Shown here in pieces: positions 33,819-43,135 of a DNA stretch of 64,000 nt (positions within the stretch are counted from its first letter, which is position 1; each line of letters starts with the position of its first letter). The stretch comes from an uncultured Clostridia bacterium (GTDB lineage: Bacteria > Bacillota > Clostridia > TANB77 > CAG-465), in the NCBI GenBank assembly GCA_944383015.1, contig CALWOC010000005.1:46574-110573 (forward strand). Reading direction: 5' to 3'. The notes beneath the pieces were generated by a model. It did no database searches. It was given only the letters and a program-made list of their open reading frames with translations, and had not been told where the DNA came from. The translations under genes were made by a program, and so were the position numbers.

Positions 33819-34401
33819 ATAATTTGGGTTTGAAAAATCTTCTCATAAAGAGTACTTTATCTCTATTCGCCTTTTCTGTTTTCTTTTTAGAAGCTACATA
33901 ATCTGATAGATTTTTTAAGTAATAATCTGACTGAAGTCTTAAAGCATCTTCAAGTACAATAAATCTTCTCTCTTCAGGCTCATTGTTACTAGAGTATGCA
34001 ACAGACATAATTTCTTTTGCCATACTAGGCATCATAATATCAAGACTATTAAATTCATTTAGTTGATTTTGCTCAAGTTTCTCTTTTGAGTACAATTTCT
34101 GTAAAAATTCCAGTAACTTATTATGACTATAAGAAGCATTTTTTAATGCTGCTTCTAAATCTTTTAAAGAGCTTTTTTCAAGACGGTCTTGATTTAAAAT
34201 AAAAGGAGCACTTTTAATATAGTTTACACTATTGATATCTGTTATTCTATAAAAGCCATCATCACTACATTCTCCTTTTAAAACTGCATCTTCCTCAAAA
34301 AAACTCGCTGGTACAACTTCTCTTGTCTTAAACAGAAACTCTACATCCTGATTCTCTATATAAGCAATAATTTTCCAATCCTCAACACGTATTTTTTTCA
34401 A
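33817..34401 (-). CDS. Unknown soluble protein
   Basis: A 194-residue protein without signal peptide or membrane segment. The N-terminal half looks beta-rich (EDWKIIAYIENQDVEFLF) and the C-terminal half is helical and charged. No recognised motif. It has a good promoter and its own terminator, so it is expressed alone. Function unknown. Confidence 0.6.
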   Translation of the reverse strand: MKKIRVEDWKIIAYIENQDVEFLFKTREVVPASFFEEDAVLKGECSDDGFYRITDINSVNYIKSAPFILNQDRLEKSSLKDLEAALKNASYSHNKLLEFLQKLYSKEKLEQNQLNEFNSLDIMMPSMAKEIMSVAYSSNNEPEERRFIVLEDALRLQSDYYLKNLSDYVASKKKTEKANRDKVLFMRRFFKPKL

Positions 34402-34463
34402 AAGTATTCACCTCCAAAATAATTTAATTATAACTTATTTTATTCAATCTCAAACCCAATATA

Positions 34464-34492
34464 ATTATATCATAGTTAACATAAACAATCAA
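34464..34492 (-). promoter_or_regulatory. Promoter of the 194-residue protein gene
   Basis: TTGATT, 17-base spacer, TATAAT with an extended TGA motif. Confidence 0.55.
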
Positions 34493-34501
34493 CCTCTTAT
34501 A

Positions 34502-34541
34502 GAAAAAAAGCGAGACGATTAATAAAAAAATCGTACTCGCT
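34502..34541 (-). terminator. Terminator of the MarR/ABC exporter operon
   Basis: Stem of AGCGAG-ACGATT type with one mismatch, T-rich loop and a run of seven T. Confidence 0.8.
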
Positions 34542-34548
34542 ATAATTT

Positions 34549-36924
34549 TTATAATTGAAATTGTGAATTATATAATTCGGCGTATGCTCCATTTTGAGCC
34601 ATTAATTCCTCATGATTTCCTTGCTCAATAATATTTCCATCCTTCATAACTAGTATTAAATCAGCATTTTTTATTGTTGAAAGTCTATGAGCTATTATAA
34701 ATGACGTTCTTCCTTCTGTAAGTTTATCCATAGCCTTTTGAACAAGTTCTTCAGTTCTTGTATCTACATTAGATGTCGCCTCATCAAGAATTAAAAATGG
34801 TGCATCTTCAAGCATTCCTCTTGCAATTGTTAATAACTGTCTCTGACCGGCAGAAACGCTATCATTCTCATTAAGTATTGAATTATATCCTTGTGGCAAT
34901 GTTTTTATAAAGTGATGAATTCCAACTTCTTTACATACCTCTTCTACTTCTTCATCAGAAATATTTTTTCTATTATATACAATATTTTCTTTTACTGTTC
35001 CCTCAAATAGCCAAGTATCTTGTAATACCATAGTAAATAAATCATGTATATTTTCTCTTGTTAAATTTTTAGTTGATACACCATCTATTTTTATATCTCC
35101 AGAATTAATCTCATAAAATTTCATAAGTAAATTAACCATTGTTGTCTTACCTGCACCAGTAGGTCCAACAATTGCAACTTTTTGCCCAGCTTTTGCTTTT
35201 GCAGTAAAGTTTTTAATAGTTGGTTTATCATTATTTTCGTACTGAAATACTACATTTTCAAACTCAATATTTCCTTTAACTTTAGATTTATCTAATCTTT
35301 TTGTAGCTTGTTTTTGATCAGACATTTCTCTTTCATCAATAAATTCAAATACTCTTTCACTTGCAGCTGCTGTAGATTGAAGAGATGTCATTGCTTGCGC
35401 TATTTGTGATAATGGGTTTGTAAATAATCTTACATATGTAATAAATGCAACTATTACACCAAATGAAATATTTCCATTTAATGTAAGAAGTGCACCAACA
35501 ATACATACTGCTACATATCCAAAATTACCAATAAACGCCATTATAGGTTGCATAAGTCCGGATAAAAATTGACTTTTTCTATTACTGTCACATACTTTTT
35601 TATTTAACTCATCAAAAGTATTTGTTGCATCTTTTACTCCATTATATGCTTTTACAACATTGAGTCCTGAGTATATCTCCTCAATATGGCCATTCAAGTT
35701 TCCAAGCTCTACTTGTCTTGCAATAAAGTACTTTTGAGATTTCTTTAAAATAAAACTCATTCCAATAAATCCTATCAAACTTGAAAGTATTGCTGTTAAT
35801 GCTAGAATCCAGTTTGTATAAAACATCATAAATATAGATCCTAAAAATAATACTACATTAGTTACAAGAGATGCAAGTGATTGGTTCATTGACTGAGCTA
35901 TTGTATCTACATCATTTGTTACTCTTGACAATATATCTCCTATTGCATGTTGATCAAAATAGCTTAATGGTAATTTATTTATTTTTTTAGATATCCTTGT
36001 TCTTAAACTCTTTGCAAATTTATTTGCTATATCTGTCATTGCTAAAGAACCTATAAAACTTAATATTGCACTTGAACAATACATTAAAACTAATGTTATT
36101 GCAATTTTTTCTACGCCATTAATATCCATAACCGGCTTTACAACTCTTTGTATATTATCTGGCATTTGGTCTATTTTAGAATACAAGTCTTGAACTTGAA
36201 CATCTTGACCTAATGTACTAAGTATCTTTAAAAATTCATATTGATCATTTGCAGATATTACTATTCCATCAATCTCTAGCTCATTAAATAAAATACTTTG
36301 TATACTTTCTGGTATAATTAAATTACTATAATCTCTATTTTGACTTTCTAAAATAGAATTTAAAAACTCTATTTTATCTTTCGAAGTTATATCAATATTA
36401 TTTATTGTTGAACTAGGTAATATTATATTTAGTATAGATTCTGGTAATTCAATTATTTTACTATATATCTCTTTATTTTCTGACATAGTAGACATGCTAG
36501 TAAAAATCTCTTGAAATTTTATTTTATCTTCTTGAGATATAGTTTGACTATTCATTATATTAGTTAATGCTTCTTGACTCACGTCTATATTAAGAATTTT
36601 AGGCATTATTTCTTGTATTTTTTCCTCTGTTATATTAGTTGTTGTAATATTAACTAATTCTTTTAAATTATCCGAATCAACTGTTAACCCTGCAGAAATT
36701 TCATCTGTAAGCTCTGATAATTTATCTGGTGCTAAAATTGTTAATACTGCGCTAAATATTGCAAGTATAAACGATAATATCATCAATATTTTAAATTTAT
36801 TTAACTCTTTTAAAAGTCTTGATACTGCACCTTTAAAATCTTTAGCTTTTTCTCCAGGGACTGACATTCCTCTACCTCCACCCATTGGGCCACGTCTTTG
36901 AGGTCTATTTATATTACTAGGCAT
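34549..36924 (-). CDS. ABC exporter half-transporter with large extracytoplasmic insert
   Basis: A 791-residue fused membrane/ATPase protein of the multidrug ABC exporter type. The ATPase has Walker A (GPTGAGKT), the signature SAGQRQ and Walker B (FLILDEAT). The usual six membrane helices are present, but about 205 residues (67-272) are inserted between helix 1 and helix 2. There I see three degenerate repeats of about 45-50 residues with a recurring (I/V)S/T-x-x-D-K/Q-I/Y-x-F pattern. Partner of the coupled 587-residue gene (8-base overlap). Likely a heterodimer exporting a drug, peptide or lipid. Confidence 0.88.
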   Translation of the reverse strand: MPSNINRPQRRGPMGGGRGMSVPGEKAKDFKGAVSRLLKELNKFKILMILSFILAIFSAVLTILAPDKLSELTDEISAGLTVDSDNLKELVNITTTNITEEKIQEIMPKILNIDVSQEALTNIMNSQTISQEDKIKFQEIFTSMSTMSENKEIYSKIIELPESILNIILPSSTINNIDITSKDKIEFLNSILESQNRDYSNLIIPESIQSILFNELEIDGIVISANDQYEFLKILSTLGQDVQVQDLYSKIDQMPDNIQRVVKPVMDINGVEKIAITLVLMYCSSAILSFIGSLAMTDIANKFAKSLRTRISKKINKLPLSYFDQHAIGDILSRVTNDVDTIAQSMNQSLASLVTNVVLFLGSIFMMFYTNWILALTAILSSLIGFIGMSFILKKSQKYFIARQVELGNLNGHIEEIYSGLNVVKAYNGVKDATNTFDELNKKVCDSNRKSQFLSGLMQPIMAFIGNFGYVAVCIVGALLTLNGNISFGVIVAFITYVRLFTNPLSQIAQAMTSLQSTAAASERVFEFIDEREMSDQKQATKRLDKSKVKGNIEFENVVFQYENNDKPTIKNFTAKAKAGQKVAIVGPTGAGKTTMVNLLMKFYEINSGDIKIDGVSTKNLTRENIHDLFTMVLQDTWLFEGTVKENIVYNRKNISDEEVEEVCKEVGIHHFIKTLPQGYNSILNENDSVSAGQRQLLTIARGMLEDAPFLILDEATSNVDTRTEELVQKAMDKLTEGRTSFIIAHRLSTIKNADLILVMKDGNIIEQGNHEELMAQNGAYAELYNSQFQL

Positions 36925-38680
36925 TTTCCAATTCCTCCTTTGATAATTGAGATAAAGCTATTTGTTGATATACATCACAGCTTTTTAGTAATTCTTTATG
37001 TGTTCCTATTCCTGCTACTTCTCCATCATTTAATACAATAATTTTATCTGCATTCATTATTGTACCTATTCTTTGTGCAACAATTAATGTTGTAGCATCT
37101 TTTGTATATTTTTTTAATTCCTTTCTTAAAATATAATCTGTTTTATAATCTAAAGCGGAAAAACTATCATCAAAAATATATATTTCTGGATCTCTTGCAA
37201 TAGCTCTTGCAATTGATAATCTTTGTTTTTGACCACCTGATACATTAGTTCCACCTTGAGCTATATGTTCGTCATATTTATCATCCATTTTTTCAACAAA
37301 TTCTGTTGCTTGTGCAACTCTTACAGCTTCTTTTACCTTATCTAAAGTAATTTTACCTTTTCCATTATCTCCATATGCAACATTTGAAGTAACAGTTCCA
37401 TTAAACATAACAGCCTTTTGAGGAACATATCCTATCTTATTAAATAAAAATTCTGAATCATATTCTTTTACATTTACTCCATCAACTAATACTTCCCCTT
37501 CTGTTGCATCATAAAATCTAGGTACTAGATTAATTAAAGTAGATTTTCCACTACCTGTAGAACCAATAAATGCTACTACATCACCTTTATTTGCTTTAAA
37601 TGAAATATTCTTTAACAAATATTCATCAGCATCAGGATATTTAAAGGAAACATTTTTAAATTCTACTGTTCCTACTTCTTTTGTTTTATTTTCTTTTAAA
37701 ATACCACTTTTTACTGTAATGTCTGTATCTAATACTTCATTTATACGTCCCGCACTAACCTGCGCTCTTGGTAACATCATAAATATCATTGCAAGCATTA
37801 AAAATGACATTATAACTTGCATTGAATATGAGCTAAACACTATCATGTCACTAAAAATTGTAAGCTTATCTGCCATAATTGCTGCATTTATTAAATACGC
37901 ACCAATAATGTATATAGATAAAGTTAATACATGCATAACCATATTCATTGTAGGCATCATAATTGAAAATGTCTTTTGGTTAAATATTTGTTGTTTTGTT
38001 AATCTATTATTAACCTCTTCAAATTTATTTTCCTGATAATCCTCAGCATTAAAAGCTCTTACTACACGTATACCAGTCAAATTTTCACGTGTTACACCAT
38101 TTATTTTATCTATTAATTTTTGCACTATTTTAAATCTAGGCATTACTATTGAAATTAATACTGATATTACAGATAATAATACAACAACTGCAATACCTGT
38201 TGCCAAACTCCACTGCCATCCCTTATTTAGTATTTTAAAGACTGCCCATACAGCTGTGACTGGAGCTTTTACCATCAGCTGCAATCCCATTGATACTAGC
38301 ATCTCAATCTGTGTTATATCATTTGTTGTTCTAGTTATTAAACTGCTAGTTGAAAATTTTTTTACTTCTTGTGTAGATAAGTTTGCAACTTTCTCAAAAA
38401 TTTTCTTTCTTGTTCTCATAGAAAAGTTGGATGAAACCCTAGAAGCAAAATATCCAGCAAAAATAGCAAAAATTAAGCTTCCAGCTGCACAACCAAGCAT
38501 ATATACACCATTTTCAACTATATCACTCATTTTGCTTCCTTCAGTTTGAACAAGCCTAGTAATTTCTGACATATAATCTGGCATTTTTAATTCTAGCCAC
38601 ACTTGACCTACAATTAAAGCTATGCAAACTAAAGCAAGCAATATATCTTTTTTAGTTAAATTTTTTAATAATTTTAGCAT
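36917..38680 (-). CDS. ABC exporter half-transporter
   Basis: A 587-residue partner half-transporter of ordinary size. Six membrane helices occupy roughly residues 10-300. The ATPase has Walker A (GSTGSGKS), the signature VSGGQKQR and Walker B (IYIFDDSFSALD), where Asp replaces the usual catalytic Glu (DD rather than DE). That makes it the degenerate-site half of a heterodimeric exporter with the next gene, which keeps DE. Encoded between the MarR regulator and the partner gene. Confidence 0.9.
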   Translation of the reverse strand: MLKLLKNLTKKDILLALVCIALIVGQVWLELKMPDYMSEITRLVQTEGSKMSDIVENGVYMLGCAAGSLIFAIFAGYFASRVSSNFSMRTRKKIFEKVANLSTQEVKKFSTSSLITRTTNDITQIEMLVSMGLQLMVKAPVTAVWAVFKILNKGWQWSLATGIAVVVLLSVISVLISIVMPRFKIVQKLIDKINGVTRENLTGIRVVRAFNAEDYQENKFEEVNNRLTKQQIFNQKTFSIMMPTMNMVMHVLTLSIYIIGAYLINAAIMADKLTIFSDMIVFSSYSMQVIMSFLMLAMIFMMLPRAQVSAGRINEVLDTDITVKSGILKENKTKEVGTVEFKNVSFKYPDADEYLLKNISFKANKGDVVAFIGSTGSGKSTLINLVPRFYDATEGEVLVDGVNVKEYDSEFLFNKIGYVPQKAVMFNGTVTSNVAYGDNGKGKITLDKVKEAVRVAQATEFVEKMDDKYDEHIAQGGTNVSGGQKQRLSIARAIARDPEIYIFDDSFSALDYKTDYILRKELKKYTKDATTLIVAQRIGTIMNADKIIVLNDGEVAGIGTHKELLKSCDVYQQIALSQLSKEELENA

Positions 38681-38701
38681 AACATTTTCCTTTCTTAAAA
38701 T

Positions 38702-39169
38702 TTAATTATCTTCTAAAGTGACACTTTTATCTTTTAAATTCTTTTTCATTTTATTTATAACGCAAAAAAAAGTGTCTAATTCTTCTTCTGAAATATCCTT
38801 TGATATTATTTTTTCTATTTCTTCAAATTTCTTCTTATTCTTTTTAAATATCTCTTTTGCCCTTTCACTAAGTATTATTTTTTTTGTTCTTGTATCATTT
38901 GAATCAGTTACTCTAGTAATTAAAGTGTTTTTCTCCATTGTTTGTAAAACACCAGAAACAGTTGCTCTTCTTAAATTTAAAATGTCCTCTAAATCTTTTT
39001 GATATATATCCTCATTACAATGTTCTATTAAATATGAAAGAATTGTAAACTGTGTTCTAGTTGGTTTTATCTTCAATTTAAAATCTTTAATATCTAGTCT
39101 TTCTTGCATAAATACTCTAAGAATCATTTTATCTAAAGTTTTGATTTGATATAATATATTTTTTTCCAT
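38702..39169 (-). CDS. MarR-family transcriptional regulator
   Basis: A 155-residue winged-helix repressor. The DNA-binding region has TQFTILSYLIEH, then DLEDILNLRRATVSGVLQTM as recognition helix, and the wing with VTDSNDTRTKKIILS. First gene of the operon with the ABC exporter 21 bases downstream. Two matching inverted repeats overlap its own promoter, which fits ligand-relieved autorepression of the whole operon. Confidence 0.9.
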   Translation of the reverse strand: MEKNILYQIKTLDKMILRVFMQERLDIKDFKLKIKPTRTQFTILSYLIEHCNEDIYQKDLEDILNLRRATVSGVLQTMEKNTLITRVTDSNDTRTKKIILSERAKEIFKKNKKKFEEIEKIISKDISEEELDTFFCVINKMKKNLKDKSVTLEDN

Positions 39170-39188
39170 TTCTCACCTCACTCAATAT

Positions 39189-39208
39189 ATTGTATGCCAC
39201 CTTACAAT
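39189..39208. promoter_or_regulatory. Operator 2 of the MarR operon
   Basis: ATTGT-N10-ACAAT, placed just downstream of the -10 element and covering the predicted transcript start. The N10 begins AAGGT on the minus strand, as in operator 1. Confidence 0.6.
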
Positions 39209-39210
39209 AT

Positions 39211-39239
39211 ATTTTAATCTTGCATAACCCAATTGTCAA
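39211..39239 (-). promoter_or_regulatory. Promoter of the MarR/ABC exporter operon
   Basis: Consensus TTGACA, 17-base spacer, TAAAAT; flanked by two matching operators. Confidence 0.7.
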
Positions 39240-39251
39240 TAACCTTACAAT
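39232..39251. promoter_or_regulatory. Operator 1 of the MarR operon
   Basis: ATTGT-N10-ACAAT overlapping the -35 element; same half-sites and spacing as operator 2, 43 bases away centre to centre. Confidence 0.6.
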
Positions 39252-39337
39252 TTTTTCACAAATCTTTCATATTTAACATTATTATATATTATTCTACTTT
39301 GAATTTATGGTATAATATATATGAGGTGAATATATAA

Positions 39338-39976
39338 ATGTATGAAACAAAAAGTAGTCTATACGAACAAATGGATATAACTCAAAAAAGAATTAATGGT
39401 GTATTTGAGTATATAAACTCTAATCCAGACAGTGATCCAAATGCATATGAAATGAATGATTTAATGTTTTCCGTTGCTGAAATTGGAAATAAGGGAAGAA
39501 ATTTTGAAAGTGAACCTTATGCTTTTTTAAAAGATGAGAAATATTCAAAATTAAGAAATGATTTTTATGCTATGATGAAATATAGACTAGAACAATTAAG
39601 CTCCCCAGAAACTGGTCTTATAAACTCAAAAAACGATCCATTATATAAATATTTTGATGAGGCAACTACTCGTATGTCAACTTTAAATAGTTTAGGTAAC
39701 AAACAAGTATCAGATATATTTTCTAAAGCATGCGGTATAGACTTATATATAAAACAAAGAGTAAGAGATTTACAAAAAGGTGAAAAAGATGAAGTTATAT
39801 ATGATAATAAGCAAGAATTAATTTCTTTATTAGATAGTATTGATAATCTTGAAGATAAATCTTATTATATGAAAGATTTAAAACCACTTTTAGATGAAAT
39901 TCACTTAGCAATAGGCAAAACTCCAAAAGAATTTAATATAGCCAAAAAACAAGAACAAGAAAAAAGCATTAGCTAA
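39338..39976 (+). CDS. Unknown soluble helical protein
   Basis: A 212-residue charged, mostly helical protein with no signal peptide, membrane segment or known motif. It begins MYETKSSLYEQMDITQKR and ends in a Lys/Gln/Glu-rich tail. GAGGTGA precedes the ATG and an extended -10 (TGGTATAAT) lies about 25 bases upstream. It diverges from the MarR gene but is outside the operator pair. Function unknown. Confidence 0.65.
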   Translation: MYETKSSLYEQMDITQKRINGVFEYINSNPDSDPNAYEMNDLMFSVAEIGNKGRNFESEPYAFLKDEKYSKLRNDFYAMMKYRLEQLSSPETGLINSKNDPLYKYFDEATTRMSTLNSLGNKQVSDIFSKACGIDLYIKQRVRDLQKGEKDEVIYDNKQELISLLDSIDNLEDKSYYMKDLKPLLDEIHLAIGKTPKEFNIAKKQEQEKSIS

Positions 39977-40008
39977 AAAGAATGGATTAGTAAAAATCCA
40001 TTCTTTTT
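39976..40008. terminator. Bidirectional terminator between convergent genes
   Basis: Stem AAAAGAATGGAT / ATCCATTCTTTT serving the plus-strand unknown gene and nagZ. Confidence 0.75.
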
Positions 40009-41251
40009 ATATCTCATTAATTATATCAATATGTTCTTGTGTACCTATATTATTTTTATTTAATTCTACTTCATCAAATAGATTATTATTATATTTTAAT
40101 TTTAAAATTCTCTCCACAGACTGATTTATTCTATCTTCTGTAATCTTTCCATTTTGAACTAGACCTTCAATAATATTTACCGCTTCAATTGGATCTTCTG
40201 GCATTAAAATCATGTCTATTCCAGCATTAATAGATAAATTACAAATTTCCTCTAAAGAATAATTATCTGCTAATGCACTCATATTAACAGCATCAGTTGT
40301 AACAACTCCATCAAATCCTAATTCTTCTCTTAATATTCCTGTAACTATATTCTTAGAAAGAGTAGCTGGTGTATAGTCTCCTGTTACATTTGGAAGCGCT
40401 ATATGTGCAACCATTATTACCTGAGCATTATTTTCTATTGCCGCTTTAAATGTTAAAAGTTCGTTATTATATAACTCCTCTTTTGTTTTATTTACTACAG
40501 GTAACTCTATATGAGAATCTGCATCTGTATCTCCATGACCTGGAAAATGTTTATATACTGGTATTATTCCTTCCTGTTCCATACCTTTTGCAAAAGGTAA
40601 TGCCATATTTATTACTGTTTGGTAATCACTACCAAAAGCTCTATCTCCTATAACTGTATTATTAGGATTAGAAAATATATCCAAACTTGGTGCATAATCT
40701 AAATTTATTCCAAATGCTGCAATTTCAGAGGCAAGTACTCTTCCAACATTCTCAGAAAGCTTAACATCCCCTGTTTTTCCTAAAGAATACATTGGTGGTA
40801 TCTCTAATACATTTGCATCAGATAAATTTTTTATTCTTTGGACTCTACCACCTTCTTGATCTATTCCTATTAACATTGGAATGCTAGCAGTAGATTTTAC
40901 ATTTTTAATATATTCGGTTGTCTTTTCATATGTGCTTATATTCTCACCAAAAAGTATAAATCCACCTGGTTTTACATTCTTTAATATATTATCTAGTTCA
41001 TCTGTATAATCTAACGTTCTATAAGCTACAACTATCATCTGCCCAATTTTTTCTCTAAGTGACATACTTTGTATATCTTGCTGAACTTTTTCTTCAATTG
41101 TTGGCTCATGTTCCTCTTCAATTACCTCTTTATTTTGTGAAATATTCTCTTTTTGAATATTTTCTTTATACTCTCCATAAAGATGAAGAAACAATAATAC
41201 AGTAACTGATATTATAAAAATAACAATTATAATAAAAAACAATTTTTTCAT
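40007..41251 (-). CDS. nagZ: Beta-N-acetylhexosaminidase, NagZ type (GH3)
   Basis: A 414-residue glycoside hydrolase family 3 enzyme that removes N-acetylglucosamine from peptidoglycan fragments. An N-terminal membrane anchor (about residues 4-24) places it outside the membrane. The barrel carries IGIDQEGGRVQR and the NagZ catalytic loop KHFPGHGDTDADSH near residues 235-248, with the Asp nucleophile in VVTTDAVNMSA. The 9-base gap to the DnaB-like gene suggests co-transcription. Confidence 0.93.
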   Translation of the reverse strand: MKKLFFIIIVIFIISVTVLLFLHLYGEYKENIQKENISQNKEVIEEEHEPTIEEKVQQDIQSMSLREKIGQMIVVAYRTLDYTDELDNILKNVKPGGFILFGENISTYEKTTEYIKNVKSTASIPMLIGIDQEGGRVQRIKNLSDANVLEIPPMYSLGKTGDVKLSENVGRVLASEIAAFGINLDYAPSLDIFSNPNNTVIGDRAFGSDYQTVINMALPFAKGMEQEGIIPVYKHFPGHGDTDADSHIELPVVNKTKEELYNNELLTFKAAIENNAQVIMVAHIALPNVTGDYTPATLSKNIVTGILREELGFDGVVTTDAVNMSALADNYSLEEICNLSINAGIDMILMPEDPIEAVNIIEGLVQNGKITEDRINQSVERILKLKYNNNLFDEVELNKNNIGTQEHIDIINEI

Positions 41252-41260
41252 ATATTGCTC

Positions 41261-43036
41261 CTATTGTCCACTTTTTCCTGCTTTTAATCTTAAATATCCA
41301 AGCTCAAACCACTCATTATATGCAAGATTTAATCTAAATACAACTTTAGGTTTTGGACCTGCCCTATTTTTATCTACTACACAAGCATAGTATCTAACAT
41401 TTGGATCTTTAAATCTTTCTAAATCATAGTATTTAGTATCAACTTCTTCTTCAGAATACTCATAATCTCCTAAATTTTCATTATGAATTTGCTTTATAAG
41501 CATCAGTGTATCAAGTACCTCTTTTACAGTTCTACTTACTGCTAAATCATTAATTGTTAAATTTACTGGCAAAGTAGCTGTCTCAGTAAGCTGTAATGAT
41601 GAACATATAAATATACCAAGATTTTGTGCTAAGTTAGATAATATTGTAGCTGTCTTTTTTATTTCTTCTCCATTACCAATATTTGCTGTGTCAGTCTTTA
41701 ATGTATCATAAAACATATACTCAATTTTATATCTATAATAATAATTTGTAATAACCTTTTTAAGCTCATCGTTTGTATGATCTGTTATATTAATAAAATA
41801 AATAGAGTTATTTATTTCTTTATCTAGCCAATCAGTTGCAGCAGTAACTTTATTAAACTCACTTGATACCCTTGTTAGTCTATTCACAAATTCTTCATGA
41901 CTTTCTCCTTCTTCTTGTATAACAAATCCATCTTCATCTACTTTTACATCATTTGGATTATCTGCTCTATACTTAAATTCAAGAAGCTCATTTTCTGTTT
42001 TTCTAATCTTTTGTCCATGTAAATTTTGAATCTCTGCATTATTTATAATGGTAGTAGCTAAGCATAACCTTACTTTTTCTTCTGACATCTCATTTGATAT
42101 AATTAAAACTTTCTTTTTATGTATAAATGCAATATATGCAGCAAGAACTGTAGTAAATCTTGATTTACCAGAGTTTGAAGGCATTGCAAAAGCCATTGTC
42201 TCTCCAAGCCTTACTCCTTTAAATACTTGAGATAATATTCTAAAAGGAATTTGAAGACCATTTGTTAAAGAGTTATTTCCTTTTACAATAAAACTTGTAA
42301 GACCAGTATTTAAAACTGAGCTTTTAAACTTAGCAGTAGCCGTAATTTGTTCTATTGCAGCTTCTACTTCATCTGATGTCATCTGATCATATAACTCATA
42401 TTTAGTTATTGCAGCAACTTTATCTTTTATCTCTTTGATTGGAATTCCATTATATGCTTTTCTTAAAATAAATATTTTTCTAAGTTCAGTATATATTTTT
42501 TCAAAATCATAATTTTTCTTTAATACTGCTTTTTTTAACTCATTTTTTAATGCATATACATCTCCTGATTCTGTAGCGAAATTAAAATTTTCTTTTGCAA
42601 TAGCTGGGGCATATGCTTCACCTTCTGTAAATAGCACACCCTTATATATATTAATCATTCTAGGATCTGCAAAAAGACATAAACTAGATACAAAATAATA
42701 CATACTAATTGCTGCTGGATTAATTAAAAGAAGTCCAATATATATACACTCTAAATCAAGTCTTCTTAACTCTTCTGGATATTTTTCTCCTGCCTCTTTA
42801 TCTATAAAATCTTCTATATCATATCCTTTTTCTGAAGCTTGAGCAATATCTTTTGCTGTAGCACCTGGTGCTACATAGCTTTTTTCCTCTTTTTCACCTT
42901 TCATTTTTCTTAAAGCTTCTTTTAGTTCTTCATCATTCATTAGTTCATCAAGTTTTCCTCTTGTATCATCAGAAGAACGGTGAACTCCTGAGGAATCAAA
43001 GCTAAAATTACCATATTTCTTTTCAAAATCACTCAT
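41261..43036 (-). CDS. Divergent DnaB-like RecA-fold ATPase
   Basis: A 591-residue protein with a charged N-terminal region, a helical domain and a C-terminal RecA/DnaB-type ATPase domain. The P-loop reads MPSNSGKS at residues 285-292, with Met where Gly or Ala is normal. IISNEMSEEKVRL and SSLQLTETATLP correspond to the DnaB H1a/H3-like segments, and CVVDKNRAGPKPKVVF to the H4 region. An acidic insertion of about 60 residues sits mid-domain. It is too divergent to be called the replicative helicase; a DnaB-derived or phage-origin ATPase is equally possible. GGAG lies 9 bases before the ATG. Confidence 0.65.
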   Translation of the reverse strand: MSDFEKKYGNFSFDSSGVHRSSDDTRGKLDELMNDEELKEALRKMKGEKEEKSYVAPGATAKDIAQASEKGYDIEDFIDKEAGEKYPEELRRLDLECIYIGLLLINPAAISMYYFVSSLCLFADPRMINIYKGVLFTEGEAYAPAIAKENFNFATESGDVYALKNELKKAVLKKNYDFEKIYTELRKIFILRKAYNGIPIKEIKDKVAAITKYELYDQMTSDEVEAAIEQITATAKFKSSVLNTGLTSFIVKGNNSLTNGLQIPFRILSQVFKGVRLGETMAFAMPSNSGKSRFTTVLAAYIAFIHKKKVLIISNEMSEEKVRLCLATTIINNAEIQNLHGQKIRKTENELLEFKYRADNPNDVKVDEDGFVIQEEGESHEEFVNRLTRVSSEFNKVTAATDWLDKEINNSIYFINITDHTNDELKKVITNYYYRYKIEYMFYDTLKTDTANIGNGEEIKKTATILSNLAQNLGIFICSSLQLTETATLPVNLTINDLAVSRTVKEVLDTLMLIKQIHNENLGDYEYSEEEVDTKYYDLERFKDPNVRYYACVVDKNRAGPKPKVVFRLNLAYNEWFELGYLRLKAGKSGQ

Positions 43037-43058
43037 AAACAACCTCTCCTTATTTAAA

Positions 43059-43087
43059 ATTTTATTTCATTTTAATAAAAATGTAAA
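43059..43087 (-). promoter_or_regulatory. Promoter of the DnaB-like/nagZ unit
   Basis: TTTACA, 17-base spacer, TAAAAT. Confidence 0.5.
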
Positions 43088-43088
43088 G

Positions 43089-43123
43089 AAAAAAGAGAGA
43101 ATTTAGTATTAATTCTCTCTTTT
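43089..43123 (-). terminator. Terminator of the permuted NlpC/P60 gene
   Basis: A 13-bp stem AAAAGAGAGAATT and its complement, followed by TTTTTT. Confidence 0.8.
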
Positions 43124-43135
43124 ATTATTTCCAAA

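Noticed and set aside
34549..38680. Lantibiotic or bacteriocin export locus
   Set aside because: The ABC pair lacks a peptidase C39 domain and there is no precursor peptide or modification enzyme nearby; a MarR-controlled multidrug-type exporter is simpler.
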